A stretch of DNA of 64,000 nucleotides, taken from contig JAALGY010000004.1 of NCBI GenBank assembly GCA_032358165.1, positions 806,001-870,000 of the forward strand, in the 5' to 3' direction. This document shows, one piece after another, positions 45,285 to 56,637 of the stretch. The notes under the pieces were generated by a model. It had not been told where the DNA came from and ran no database searches. It saw nothing but the letters and a program-made list of their open reading frames with translations. Position 1 is the stretch's first letter. Every line of letters begins with the position of its first letter. Made by a program: the position numbers and the translations under genes. Source of the DNA: Diplosphaera chodatii (taxonomy: Eukaryota; Chlorophyta; Trebouxiophyceae; Prasiolales; Stichococcaceae).

Positions 45285-46339
45285 CTACTTGTCCTGCTTG
45301 TCCGGCCTGTTAGGCAGCGCCTCGCCTGTCTTCTTCAGCACCCGGACCTTGGTGCCATCATCGCCCACCCTGCAGCCGAAACGAGCAGTACGTTGGCGAA
45401 TGTTCCAAAGCCACCCGCACACAGTTCCGCACCATGCAGTTGCAGGGACAGCACCGCAGAACGCTAGCATGGTCAGGCACAGCTGACGCTTGCAGGAACT
45501 GTTCAGCCTTGTGGGTGATGGCAGGCTGGAACAGGGTGCTACATTCGAGACCCTGAACCATTATGAGCGCACTTGAAGCTGATGCGCGAGGCGACCTTCT
45601 CCTTGGTGGAGTACAGCATCGCGTTGGAGTGGTGGATGGGCGACTCCCGCTCGCTGATGTTCCCCGGCTCCCCCTCCCGCACCGGCTTGTTGTGCTTCGT
45701 CTGCGGCAGCGGGAGGAATAATACATTCAGGACCGTGACAAGGCAAGATTGGCACCTGCAGCACGGAGCTTGGCTTGCTGATGTGCAAGCATGAGCGCCC
45801 ACTGGCGGGCAGTGATTAGCATGTGCATGGCTGGCCGCCTAACCCTGCCGCTGCACCCCACAGCCGCCGACATGCTGGCAGCATCACACGGGCCTGTCTG
45901 CCCTGCGCCGCCTCGGAATGCTGCCGTCCTGAACAGCTGCCGCTGCCGCCGCCGCCGCCGCCGCTGCCTCTGACAACGGTCATGATACATGAGGGCAGTG
46001 CAGGCACGCGCTCACCTTCATGTTGACGCCCTCCACAACGATCTGCCCCATCTTCGTCACCACCTTGGTGACCTTGCCAACCTTGCCCTTGTCATGGCCG
46101 CTGATGACCTTCACGGTGTCGCCCGTCCGCATCGGCATCGACACCCGCACCGGCTTGCCGTTCTTTGTCAGCTCATAGTGCTCCCAGTCCTTGAGCGGGC
46201 CGATCTTGGCTGCCTGGGTGACTGTGCTGTAGGTGACCGCTATCCTCGGCATGGGCCGAAGGCTGAGCTGCCGTCCGCTGAAGCTGGCATGCCTGCAGCC
46301 GAGCGCATGCTGCGGCCCGCAGCCCAGCAGTGCCGCCAT
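45285..46339 (-). CDS. RPL24: Chloroplast 50S ribosomal protein L24 (uL24c), nuclear encoded (3 exons, 178 aa)
   Basis: Exons 46339-46016, 45700-45573 and 45369-45285 total 537 nt in frame. The N-terminus MAALLGCGPQHALGCRHASF is Arg/Ser/His-bearing and lacks acidic residues, consistent with a plastid transit peptide. The KOW motif is VKVISGHDKGKVGKVTKVV, followed by VVEGVNMK and KPVREGEPGNISERESPIHH. The last part is NAMLYSTKEKVASRISFKVG and ends TGEALPNRPDKQDK with TAG. The PIHHSNAMLY signature is typical of bacterial/plastid L24. uL24 is an early assembly protein of the large subunit near the tunnel exit. The start is chosen at the ATG that gives a transit-like leader. The gene is divergent from citrate synthase, 454 bp apart. 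Confidence 0.95.
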
Positions 46340-46793
46340 AATCCCTGTGAAGTGGCTGCCAGCTGCTTGCAGAACAAGTATCAACCTGCGCTGCACAACC
46401 CCTGGACAGCACCGCAAAGGCCTGTACTAGCGTTCGCAGCAGGCTATGTACGCGGTAGCAGCGTCGTCGCAGGATCCGAAACGAAGTTTGCCAAGCCAGA
46501 CGCCTCCTGGCTTGCTGGCTATCACCGTCGTGCAGGGTTTGGACACCGTAATCTACGATGGCGTAGCTGCTGGCAGCAGGACGTCCGTTCGTGCTTCCAT
46601 CTGCCCGGTAGCGATCATTGCGCAAATTGCCGTGCACGCACAGTTTGCCAGACAGTGATATTGGACATGCAACCTACAAAGGCTCAGTGAGACATACGCC
46701 CCCCGTTGGCCCTGCTGCCGCGCCATCTTGGTGTGATCTGACCATTCACACAGTGGTTTTAGGGCGCGTTGCGTTGTAGTAGGTGCAGCCAAG
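46340..46793. promoter_or_regulatory. Divergent intergenic region between uL24c and citrate synthase
   Basis: 454 bp between two start codons of housekeeping organelle genes. No TATA box is obvious, as is common for housekeeping genes. Confidence 0.5.
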
Positions 46794-49700
46794 ATGCGGG
46801 CCTCGGGCCTGGCGCGCCTGGCCGGACTAGGGAGTAGGCTGCTACAGGGCGCAGGAAAGGATGCCGGGCGGGCCATGTCGACATCCTCAACCGATCTGAC
46901 CGCCGTGCTGTCTGATAAGATCCCGGAACAACAGGCGAGCGACCAAGCCACTGGATCACCGCCAGAAGTTGGTCAAGAGCCACATCGCCACATCGAGATC
47001 ACTCAACAATGCTGCACTGACGCGTTTGATCGCTTATATTGCTGCACCTATATGCACCAACAAGTAGGAGCTAAGTTGCGCTGCCCAGTCAGCTCCGCAT
47101 AGTCTGCGGCGACGACGGTCCAGTGCTGCCCTACAGGACCGTCTGAAGAAGCTGCGGGCGTCAAAGGGCAGCTCGGAGCTGGGCAAGGTGACGGTGGGCA
47201 TGGCGATCGGCGGCATGCGCGGCATCCCGGTGACTACTCTTCACAGCAGCCCCAGATGATGTCGTTAGTCACCCGAGCTCAGTGATGTCACAGGAGAGAG
47301 CTGGTGTTGCTGTTCCCCTGCACGGAGGTGCTGCTGTGATCAGCGGGCATGCTGTCATGCTGCAGGGCCTGCTGTGGGAGACGTCGCTGCTGGATGCAGA
47401 GGAGGGCATCCGCTTCCGCGGCTACAGCATCCCCGAGCTGCAGGTGCCGACTCCTATTGTCCTTCACTCCGCATGCTGGCATGTGCTTACATACGCGAAG
47501 CACACCTGCCACAGTCCACATGGCAGCACCACAGTCAACGGGCGGCTGTTCAGCTGCCGTGCCGGCAGAGCAGCTGCACTCGGACGGCCACTGTGCGGCG
47601 CTCCTATTAGAGCATGGGTGATCAGCACGCGGTCGCACACAAGTACTGACCTGTAACGTCACCATGTGCCAATTTTGATGGTGCGGTCTGCACATCCTGC
47701 AGGAGAAGCTGCCGGCGGCGAAGCAGGGCGGCGAGCCGCTGCCTGAGGGCCTGATGTGGCTGCTGCTCACCGGCGACGTGCGCTGCTCATCCCTATGTTG
47801 TCCGCAGCACAGCGCAGAGCCTGCAGTTCTGAGCCTGCAGCTCAATGTGGAGTGGCAGGTTGCAGGGACGCTGCGCAGCACTCGCTGACTGATAGACGCA
47901 CATGCTGTCTGCCAGCACAGCGTGCAGCTCCGGCGGCGCACATCGCACCAGCTGCACGCTGTGCCGCTCTGGCCCTCGGCTGCTGCCAGGATACATGCAT
48001 GTGTCATGCTCGGCCACACAACGTGTGCTGCGGACGTACCATCGGTGCCACTGGCCGCAGATCCCCAGCGCGGAGCAGGTCGCGGAGCTCAGCGGGGAGC
48101 TGCGGTCGCGGGCGGAGCTGCCCAGCCATGTCACGCGCGTGCTGCGGGAGCTGCCGCCGGGCACGCACCCCATGACCCAGCTGTCCATCGCCGTGCTGGC
48201 GCTGCAGGTGCGCCCGCAGATGCAGCTTCGGCAGGCCTCAGGCTCATCCTGTGCTGTCACCTGGTGGGCGCGAGTCGCTCGGCTGCAGAGTTGGGGATGG
48301 TATGCACGCCTCACGCTGTCAGATGGAGCTGTGCAGCGAGTGTGCAGGGACTCGGTGCCTGTGCATGACGCAACCTTGGACTTGCATATGTTCTCTTTGG
48401 TTCGTGATCAACGGACGTAAACACCTGTTCACAAGCACAGTGCACCTGTTCACGGCAGAAGGTCATGCTCGCTGCAGCCGACCAGCAAGTTCGCGGCGGC
48501 CTACTCCAAGGGCACCCGCAAGACGGAGTACTGGCGCCCCGTGCTGGAGGACTCGCTGAACCTCATCGCCAAGCTGCCCGGCATCGCGGCCCACATCTAC
48601 AGGTGCGGTAGGGTTGAGGTTGCCTGAGCCAAGGGCTAACTTCCGATGGCGTGCGCATCAGCAGCGGGGTGCTGTGCTGCTGCAGGGTTGTTGAAGGAGC
48701 GCTGCTGCTGGTAGCAGGCAGTGGCTGACTCGCTTTGAGGCAGGAGCTGGCTCCCTACAGGCGCGAAGCTGGCCGCCTGAGAGCTGTTCATCAGCTGTGC
48801 AGGTCGACGTACAAGTCGGATGAGGCGCGGCCGGCGGAGGCGTCCCTCGACTGGGCCGCCAACCTGTCGCACATGATGGGTGCGTAGCTGTGGTCGGGCA
48901 CCTCTCCTTGGTTTCTCGAGTGCACGCCCCAGCACTGACGACACGCATGCGATGCGCCAACCAGCCCAAGCGTCAGCACCCGACCTGCACGGTGCTGAGG
49001 AGCAGCACGTTGCCTCTGACGCGCAGGCTTCGAGGACGAGGGTGCCAAGGAGATGATGCGGCTGTACCAGACCATCCACACCGACCACGAGGTGTGACCC
49101 TGTACTGCGTGTGCTTGTTTGCTGCTGCGACGTGGCAGTGCTATGTACAGGTGCTGCTGCCACCAAAGCCCGCCCTGCATATGCGCTTTACTGCCTCGTG
49201 GCTGGATCGACCTTTGCCGCCCATGCTGCCGACAGCAGCCGCTTCTTCTGATCCACGGCGCCGTGCTGCTGCCCCAGGGCGGCAACGTGAGCGCGCACGC
49301 GACGCACCTGGTGGGCTCCGCGCTGAGCGACCCATACTACAGCTTCTCCGCGGGGCTCAACGGCCTGGCGGGCCCGCTGCACGGTCTGGCCAACCAGGAG
49401 GTGCTGCGCTGGCTGATGGACGTGAAGCAGGAGGTGCGCAACCCAGCCTAAACCCTAAACCCTAAACACTAAAGGAATGCTGACTGTGTCACAGCGAGCC
49501 CAGCGTCCACCTTGGATGCGTGTCTGCCACGCGATCGAGAGTGCAGACGCGGTCCTCCCGTTTTCGGCGTTGCGGCTGGCACGGAGCAGCAGCTGCAGCA
49601 CACGTGGCAGGCCTGTACCTGCCCTGGAGCACAGTGTCTGCAGCTGGGTGTCGCCCGCCTCGATGTTCACGAATGGCTTCGGAGGTCGCAGTCAGCTCTT

Positions 49701-50454
49701 GGCCATGGTTTTGACATGGTGATGCACAGCTGCCAGCTTCTCCGGCTGCTGCTGATGTGCGGCATCAAGGTCGAGCCCTCCCATGAGCTGTCTGCACCCA
49801 CTGATGCAGATCCCCTGCATCATCCACACCTACTGCTGCTGACTGCACAGCAGTGTCGTCACCAGACACAGCAACAGCGGCCCAGCTGCTACCCAGGCAC
49901 TGCTGCCAGTGCCAGCGGCAGCAGCCTCGTGCTGGGTCCGAGCAGCAGGCCATTGTCAGGCAGACTCTGCCTGTGTCAGTTTTATATGCCAATGGACACG
50001 TGGCTCGTCTGCTGTGCAGCTGGGCGACGACCCCAGCAAGGAGGACGTCAAGGCGTTCACCGAGAAGACGCTGTCCAGCGGCAAGGTCGTGCCCGGCTTC
50101 GGCCACGCGGTGCTGCGGAAGACGGATCCGCGGTACATGGCGCAGCGCGACTTTGCGCAGAAGCACCTGCCGGACTACCCGCTGTTCAAGCTGGTGTCGC
50201 TGTTCTACGAGGTGGTGCCGCCCGTGCTGCAGGCCGGCGGCAAGGTGAAGAACCCATGGCCCAATGTGGACGCGCACTCGGGGGTGCTGCTGCAGCACTA
50301 CGGCATGACGGAGTCCAACTTCTACACCGTGCTGTTCGGCGTGTCGCGCGCCATCGGCGTGCTGTCCCAGGGGGTGTGGAGCCGCGCGCTGGGGCTGCCA
50401 ATCGAGAGACCAAAGAGCATGACGATGGACTGGATCGAGAAGAATGTCAATTGA
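46794..50454 (+). CDS. Citrate synthase, mitochondrial (multi-exon)
   Basis: Condenses oxaloacetate and acetyl-CoA in the TCA cycle. The start [20 protein letters not shown] is a mitochondrial presequence (Arg-rich, amphipathic). Exons give [93 protein letters not shown] and [20 protein letters not shown]. The catalytic residues are all present: His in [16 protein letters not shown] (about 49375), His in [17 protein letters not shown] (about 50105) and Asp in WPNVDAHSG (about 50270). The last exon ends [10 protein letters not shown] with TGA at 50452-50454. Exon 1 ends CAG at 46934 and the intron begins GC. An intron near 49.45 kb carries telomere-like repeats. The eukaryotic mitochondrial type is clear from the [14 protein letters not shown] segment. 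Confidence 0.96.
49447..49474 (+). repeat. Interstitial telomere-like repeat in a citrate synthase intron
   Basis: Three CCTAAAC units with period 7 followed by a degenerate ACTAAA, beginning 11 bp after the donor of the exon ending DVKQE. This is the plant-type telomere unit (TTTAGGG on the other strand). Confidence 0.9.
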
Positions 50455-50947
50455 GCAGCAGTAAAGGCGCAGTCAGATGGCGTCTCGGCAGCCTGCACCG
50501 GTCTTCGGTCTGTTCCATAGCTGGGTTTGCAGGGTAATGCGAGTGTCGAACCGCTTTGATGCCAATAGTGTGTGAGCATTGCTCACAAGTTTGTGCGTGC
50601 CAGGAGCTGCCTCGAGAGCATGTAGCTGGCAGCGGTTGCGCATGCCCCATCCAGTATGTTACTGCTAGGAACAGGCCACTCACGATGCTTTGGGGTCAGC
50701 ATGTCAAATAACCAGTCTGGCACTACTGCCCAAGGGTGCCTCCTACTGATAGCGACAACTGCAACGACCCTCCTGCAAAACACGTACAGCTCAACCCACC
50801 TACTGTATGGTGTGTGTGCAGTAGCTGGAACATCAGGGCTGACTAGCTTTCTCACGCAGGAACACACATACATTCGTTCGGTGCCGCATTTGGGTCACCC
50901 AACCGGACTGCAGGGGACTCAAAGGTCTTGAAGCCCTGGTTGTGCGG
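50455..50947. other. Convergent intergenic region between citrate synthase and OMA1-like genes
   Basis: No gene is seen. It contains the short perfect hairpin at 50571-50587. Confidence 0.5.
50571..50587. repeat. Perfect 8-bp inverted repeat with a 1-nt loop
   Basis: TGTGAGCA T TGCTCACA, about 120 bp after the citrate synthase stop and in the gap between two convergent genes. Its short length means it could arise by chance. Confidence 0.6.
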
Positions 50948-53900
50948 CTAGAACATGCCGAAGAAGCTCTGCTGCCGCGCGCCACATTCGGACTTCTCCC
51001 ACCACAGCCGCGCCTGCAGTCACATGTGCATGGTCGCTGCCCACCACAGGGTGCACAAGCCGACATGGCAGCGGTGTCATGTTACTCTGCTGCACTACAT
51101 CGTTGGCAACAGCCTGAACCCCTGCTTGCAACCCTCACCTCGGGCTCATGGGCCTCGATGGCCTGCACCCGTGCATCCGACATCGGGTGCGTCCGCAGCA
51201 TCGCCGGCACCCTGCCACCCGTCATCTGCTTCTCGATGGCCCCCAGCCTCGTGAACACCTGCCGCACAAGACAGACTGCCAGTCAAGCTCAAGGCTCAGG
51301 TACCCAGGCAGTACCTGCATGAAAATAAAGTAGTAAGCGCTGCTGCATATGGCACAGCGACATCACATCGACAGCCTCAAGCGCCATTCCTTGTGGGTCA
51401 GCAGCTCTGCACTGGCCATGCCGCGTACGATGCAGAGCTGGCTGCAGTCAGTAAAGCCCATGCATATGTGCTGCTGGGTCAGCGCTGCCAGTGTTGTCCG
51501 TGGGAAGCATTACTATCTCGGTATACAATACACTGCATCTATGTGAGCGCTGCTGACGGCCCACTGCTTGCCGGTGGCGGGGTCGTAAACCCTAGAACCT
51601 GGACCCCACCTGCTTGCCGGCGGCGGGGTCGTAGCAGGCGCGCGCCGCCAGGTCCATGCCCACCCTGTCCGCCTCCAGCTCCTGCTTCCTGCATCCCCAG
51701 AGCCCACGCAGCGGTCAGCTCAGATCAGACCAGCCCTGCACCAGCTGGCGCAGATGTCACATCGCCCTAGCAGTCCCCCGCGCCGAACAACCGTCAACAG
51801 AGTCGTCCAGAGCAGCGCATGGCCTGGTCAGGCGTGCAACCGATCCGGCGCCTGGAGTGGGGCAGCGAGAAGGCGAGGGCGAACAGGTCCTGCGGCAGCC
51901 CGAAGCCCAGCGCCGCGTAGAACAGCAGCTGGAAGGCCGCGATCCAGGACTGCTCCGTCACCCTCTCCGCCTGCACCGCGCAGCGCCCGTCAGCACGAGG
52001 ATCTGAACCGTGGTGCGGTAGGCAATTTAGCACGATGCACTAGCATGGCGCAGGCTTACGTAGGCGGCAGGACCAACGATGCTGGCACAAATACGCATAG
52101 ACCTCTGCAGGCAGCATCAGGGAGGTGCTGCCTCACAGTGGACAATGCGCTCGCTGCTCAGCATGCAAGCAGCACATTCCTGCTTCGATGGAGAGCGGAA
52201 AATAGTGCAAAGTCTGCAAAGTGTCACCGCATGCCGTGACAGCACGTGCGCGGTTTCGTGCGCCAGCACAGTCGCCAGCTCGTCATCCGTCCGGCAGATC
52301 TCCAGCATCGGCGCATACACCACCACCTGCACAGCGGAGATAGGCAGCATCAGCAGCGGTCGTGTGTGCAAGCCAGGTGCATCATGGCATCTGGTGCAGC
52401 GCTGACAACACGAGCACTGCCCAGCAGCACAGGGAACTGCTGTCAGCAGGGTGACACCAGCAGAGCCTGCCACAGGCGAAGGTGGCACCATCACTACAGC
52501 CCTGCAAAGGGTGTCAGCAATGACAGCTGCTGATGTTGGGGTGGCGTCACCTTGCCGCCGGGCACAACGAAGGCGTTGACCTCCTTCGTTTTGATCACCG
52601 CGAACTCCCAGTTGAGGTCCTGCGGCATCAGTCCGACAGGCCATCATCAGGAGCCTAGTCATTCGGGTCAAGTGCCTATGCCCAGTGGCAGGCCCGCCAG
52701 GGGTCAGTGTCCCTCAGCTTTGGCCGCATGCCGAGACACTGTGCCAAAAGGCGCTGGTAACATGGCTGGTAGTGGCACGATGAACATTCCCATTCGTTGC
52801 TGTTGCTGCTGTCATGCTGAGCCTGCACCGAGAGCGCATGCACCCAGCACCAGTTTGTACGACATGTTGCAGGGTGCCGCGCCTCGCCTTCATGTGCTGC
52901 TGGTAGCCGCCGCCGGTGCCGTCGCCCGCCACCGCCGCGACCCGCCGCCCGATGCGCTCTACCCGCTGCTGCGCGGGGTGGCCCCGCGGCACGACCTGCC
53001 CCTTCTTCTGTGCCTCCGCCAACACCTTCGGCGCCAGCGGTGTTGGTCAAGAGTGTTCTGGTGCTGATGCTGTGAAGTTCGCTGCGCGCTGCCGCTCGGC
53101 ACGACGTGCCTCACCCCCTCTGCGTGCTGCCCCTGTGGCTGCGACCCCTTAACCCCACAATGCAGGATGTCTGCCCCTACTGACACCCCTGAATCTTGAT
53201 GGATTGATGAATGCAGCTGCAGGGAATGCGTGGCTCCTGATCTCGCCATGCTGCCCCGCTGCAGCGCTGACTGCGCTGCCCACTCGCTGCACTCTGACTG
53301 CGGGTGCCGTGCAGCAGCACTCGCCTGCTTGAAGGTGGCCTCCCCCATGGCCTGCTCCGCGGCGGCGCTCAGCAGGATCGCGTGCTTGCGGTGCGTGTAC
53401 GGTATCTCCTGCCGCGACCACCTGCGTGGGAGCGCCCGGCTTTTAGCCAGGCAGAGCCGTTGCTCAGGGGTGGCACAGCGATTGGACCAGTGAACCATGC
53501 AGGCTTGAGCTGCAGGACGTGACCCTCATCCCGTGGACATTCGTGCCGCTTGCCCAGAGCTGCCCACCGCTGCCCGCACTTCACGCTGTGCAGGATCTGA
53601 GTAGATTATGACTCCGAGACGCACCACCACACGCCGACGACCACGCCGCCCACCACCACCCACGTCTGCCCGCTGACCTGCGTGATGACGCGTGCACCGG
53701 TGCTGGGCGGTCGGAAGTGCTGGTACCCCCTGTAGTGCACGGGGAAATGTGGTGTATGCTGGCGAGCAGCTTCTGGGTTCGGGAACACGCTGCCACAGGC
53801 TCAGTGTCAAGGGTGCAACACTGCAGCTGTGTCCAGCATTGCGCAGCCCGCTGCTCTGCCGAATTTTGATTGCTGCTCAGTGCTGCAGATGCATGTGCAT

Positions 53901-54388
53901 GTCAGCTGAGACCGTGTGCTGGCCTAGGAGCCGCGTGCAGTGGTTCGACAGCAAGCAGGGTTTCAGTGTGAAGACCAAAGCCCTCGCTGCCATGAGAACA
54001 GCTGCAGGCGTCTGATGCTGGTGGCTTGTCGTGCAGAGACAGAGCAAGCAAAGCCACCAGCTCGCTGCTATACACAACCCGTGTGATACGTCTCTATTGC
54101 CTCGTGCAATGCAGCATTGCGGCTGGCGGAGCATTATAACGCCTCATGCGCACAACTGCATCGCCACTCTCAGGCCAAACCGTTGCACCTGCTGTCAGAG
54201 TGCCACCCGCCATGCTGGCGCCGCAGCTGCTGGAAGCCCTGCTGCCAGAGCTTGCATCGGGCCTGCTGCCGGACTGCAGCTGCGCCTGCAAGGATCTCGC
54301 TGATGGCTGCCGTGTCTGCTGCTCTGCATCCTGCCTGCTGCGCCGAAAAGCCCGCCCGCAGCAGGGTGACCGCACGTCTCCTCAGCAT
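50948..54388 (-). CDS. OMA1-like mitochondrial M48 metallopeptidase (multi-exon)
   Basis: The start MLRRRAVTLLRAGFSAQQAG (54388) is a mitochondrial presequence. The next exon (about 53750-53600) reads YQHFRPPSTGARVITQ and the membrane segment TWVVVGGVVVGVWW. Then come YTHRKHAILLSAAAEQAMGE, VLAEAQKKGQVVPRGHPAQQ, NWEFAVIKTKEVNAFVVPGG and the zinc site exon ELATVLAHETAHVLSRHA (HExxH, about 52265). ELEADRVGMDLAARACYDPA (about 51670) supplies the third ligand Glu. THPMSDARVQAIEAHEPE matches the family's conserved THP segment. The end is WWEKSEC...QQSFFGMF with TAG at 50950-50948. OMA1 is a stress-activated inner-membrane protease; in yeast and animals it cleaves OPA1-type and quality-control substrates. 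The exon end at CYDPAAGKQ is partly duplicated in the following intron. Confidence 0.9.
51563..51632 (-). repeat. Duplicated exon edge in the OMA1-like gene with telomere-like junction
   Basis: CTGCTTGCCGGCGGCGGGG plus TCGTA at 51609-51632 (the exon end encoding YDPAAGKQ on the minus strand) recurs at 51563-51586 with one mismatch. Between the copies lies AAACCCTAGAACC, a telomere-like sequence. Confidence 0.85.
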
Positions 54389-55086
54389 GGCTGAGGGTCG
54401 ACTGCAGCCTTGACAGGCGCAAGAGTCTCACGCTGCAGTAGGCCTGTGCTGAAGACCACTTCAAGGCGCAGCTGACCACTCAGTCCGACAAACTCAAGCA
54501 ATGGAATGTCATGTGCACAAACATGCAGAATTCGCAATGGGAAAGCAGCTGCATGTTGCAGAGGCGCGCAGCCGAGGCGTCCGGACACGAGGTCCAGCTG
54601 TGAGTCTGCAACTGGATGCTGATATGCTGTAATGGCTGCACTTGCACGTTGGTCCGCTGCTCCCCTTTGTCTGACATGGCAGGAACCTGTCTGACAAGTC
54701 GTTTCCGAGAAACACCTGCCGGCTCGCTTGTCTGCAGGCTCCTGATCAGCCGTGTAAGCGATGCTATGTAGTCGCCTTGCAGTTCAGTTGTGCACTCCAT
54801 TCCTCCAGCAGGTATCGAATAGCATTGTCAGCTGCTGGTCGGTCCTGCCTTTGTGCAGCCAGGACTGCCTGCTACGTGCGCTGGTGAACATACCATCGAG
54901 ATCTTGCAGCCGACGTAGGCTGTGTCGACGAGGACACTGCTCTGCCCCGTTCCAAGGTAAATGCGCTGGCTGCTGCAGTCGTGCCTGCATGGTCACCAGA
55001 GGGCATGCACAGGCCCAGATTGTATATAAGACACAGTCTCATGGCATGTGGCTCAACTGCACCATCAGTTGCGGCGTCCTGAAAGC
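54389..55086. promoter_or_regulatory. Divergent intergenic region between OMA1-like and membrane-protein genes
   Basis: 698 bp between start codons, without coding signal. It contains the TATA box at 55023-55030 close to the plus-strand gene. Confidence 0.5.
55023..55030 (+). promoter_or_regulatory. Putative TATA box of the membrane-protein gene
   Basis: TATATAAG, 57 bp upstream of the inferred ATG at 55087. This implies a short 5' UTR and supports that start. An ATG at 55041 would begin a 13-codon upstream ORF if transcription starts before it. Confidence 0.5.
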
Positions 55087-56637
55087 ATGCAGCGAATCCA
55101 CTCATGGTACTCTGCGCGCGCATGTACAGACGTCAAAGGCTACAGCATGGTGTGCTGGACTTTGCTTGCTGTAGGCGTCAATGCCTGCCTGGTGGCGCTG
55201 ACCACAGTGCGCAGGTGTGTGGACAACCCCGTGCCCCTGCCTGCGTCGATGTTGCCGCACGCCCGCTGCTGCTTGTGAGCTGTATGGAAGGCATACAGAA
55301 AGGGCCTCCCGATGCACTGCATGTTATCAATCATGCAGGGCTTCTCTACCCGCCCTGCTGCTGGCAGTGACACCAGGGCTGTCCGCCTGCTTTTGGGGCT
55401 ATGCGGCGTACTACAGCGCCACTGCGCTGCCGCGCGCCGCGTCATGGTAAGCTCCTGCAGCGGCGCCGTGTAAGTCTGCAGCTTTGTCATGACACACAGC
55501 TCTTGGTTCGCGCCGCTGGTCAAGTGTGCGAGACCGGCTTTGCCCAGGCATGTATGCACGCATGCTGCCTTCTCTGATGCTTCAATCCAGCGTCAACATG
55601 GCTGGTGGTCATGTGCAGGCTTCTCCCCTGCGTCAAGGCGGGGATGGTGAGTGTGCACAGGTTCCAACATGCGGCCGGTACTTTGAGTGACTGCATCTCG
55701 TCGTCCCTGGTCAGGCGCACCAGCATCAAAGCCCATAGCCTCGCACATAAGCCCGGTTGTGGAAGTGCGTGGTCTGACATCTAGCCAGGCACTGTAGGCA
55801 GAAAGAACTGTTTGTCTGGCATATAGGTGCTCGAGCCCGCCAAAGCCGCCGCTGGCCTCTCGATGCTGCGCCGCCTGCTGCAGCAGATGACGCTGCTGCT
55901 GTGCCTGTCCTGGGCGCAGTCCGTGGCGGGAGACGCGGCGTTCCGCGAGCGCTTGCCGGCAGCGGTGCCGGCTCGCACATGGGACATCATGCTGCCTGCT
56001 CTAGTGAGTGTGCTGATACTCAGCACTGCACCAGCAGCGTGTCCTGCAATCATGACGCAGTGCTGGTCTTCTCCTAGCCATAATCATGTCATGTCTCTCA
56101 GTGTCTGTGAGTGCACTGGCAGCATATCGTTTGGCGTGCAACAGCAGACTGGTCAGCAAAACGCTTGCTGCCCTCGCAAGCGCCTGCGCCGCGGGCAGCT
56201 CTGCACGCACATGATGATGAGCTATGCCGCGATCCTTCACCTTCTTTCATCTGCCTGACTGCAGCCGGCCTTCTTCGTCACGGTGGCGCTGCTGGTCGCC
56301 GGCCTCGGCGCAGCGGTGTTCCTGTACTGCGGCCTGTACTGGCGGGGCGGCGGCGCGCTGCAGGCGGAGGTGCGGGGCAGCCGGGTGTGCGCGGCGGTCG
56401 GCAGCATCTGGGGTGCGCAGCAGTGGCATGGTGGACGTGCAGTGCGGGGCTGTTGCTGGGTGAACCTTGCTGCTGACCTTGTATTGTCCATGCTTATGAT
56501 CCTGCTGGGCCAGCACCGACGACTTTCTGCCGACCGCAATCGCAGCGCCGATGGACCTGCTGATGATGTGGGGGGCGGCGGCGCTGGCGCACGCCGCCAA
56601 CGTTGGCCTGCGCCGCTGGGTGCTCACACAGCAGTGA
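55087..56637 (+). CDS. Multi-pass membrane protein, unrecognised (6 exons, about 226 aa)
   Basis: Exons 55087-55214, 55339-55446, 55619-55646, 55827-56003, 56265-56412 and 56546-56637 stay in frame. The start is MQRIHSWYSARACTDVKGYS. Hydrophobic segments: CWTLLAVGVNACLVALTTV, LPALLLAVTPGLSACFWGYA, MLRRLLQQMTLLLCLSWAQS, FFVTVALLVAGLGAAVFLYC and MDLLMMWGAAALAHAANVGL. This suggests four or five transmembrane helices. It ends RRWVLTQQ with TGA at 56635-56637. A TATA box precedes the start. I do not recognise the family. No catalytic motif is visible. Location (plastid envelope, mitochondrion or secretory) is not determinable; the N-terminus is short and weakly amphipathic. Confidence 0.6.
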
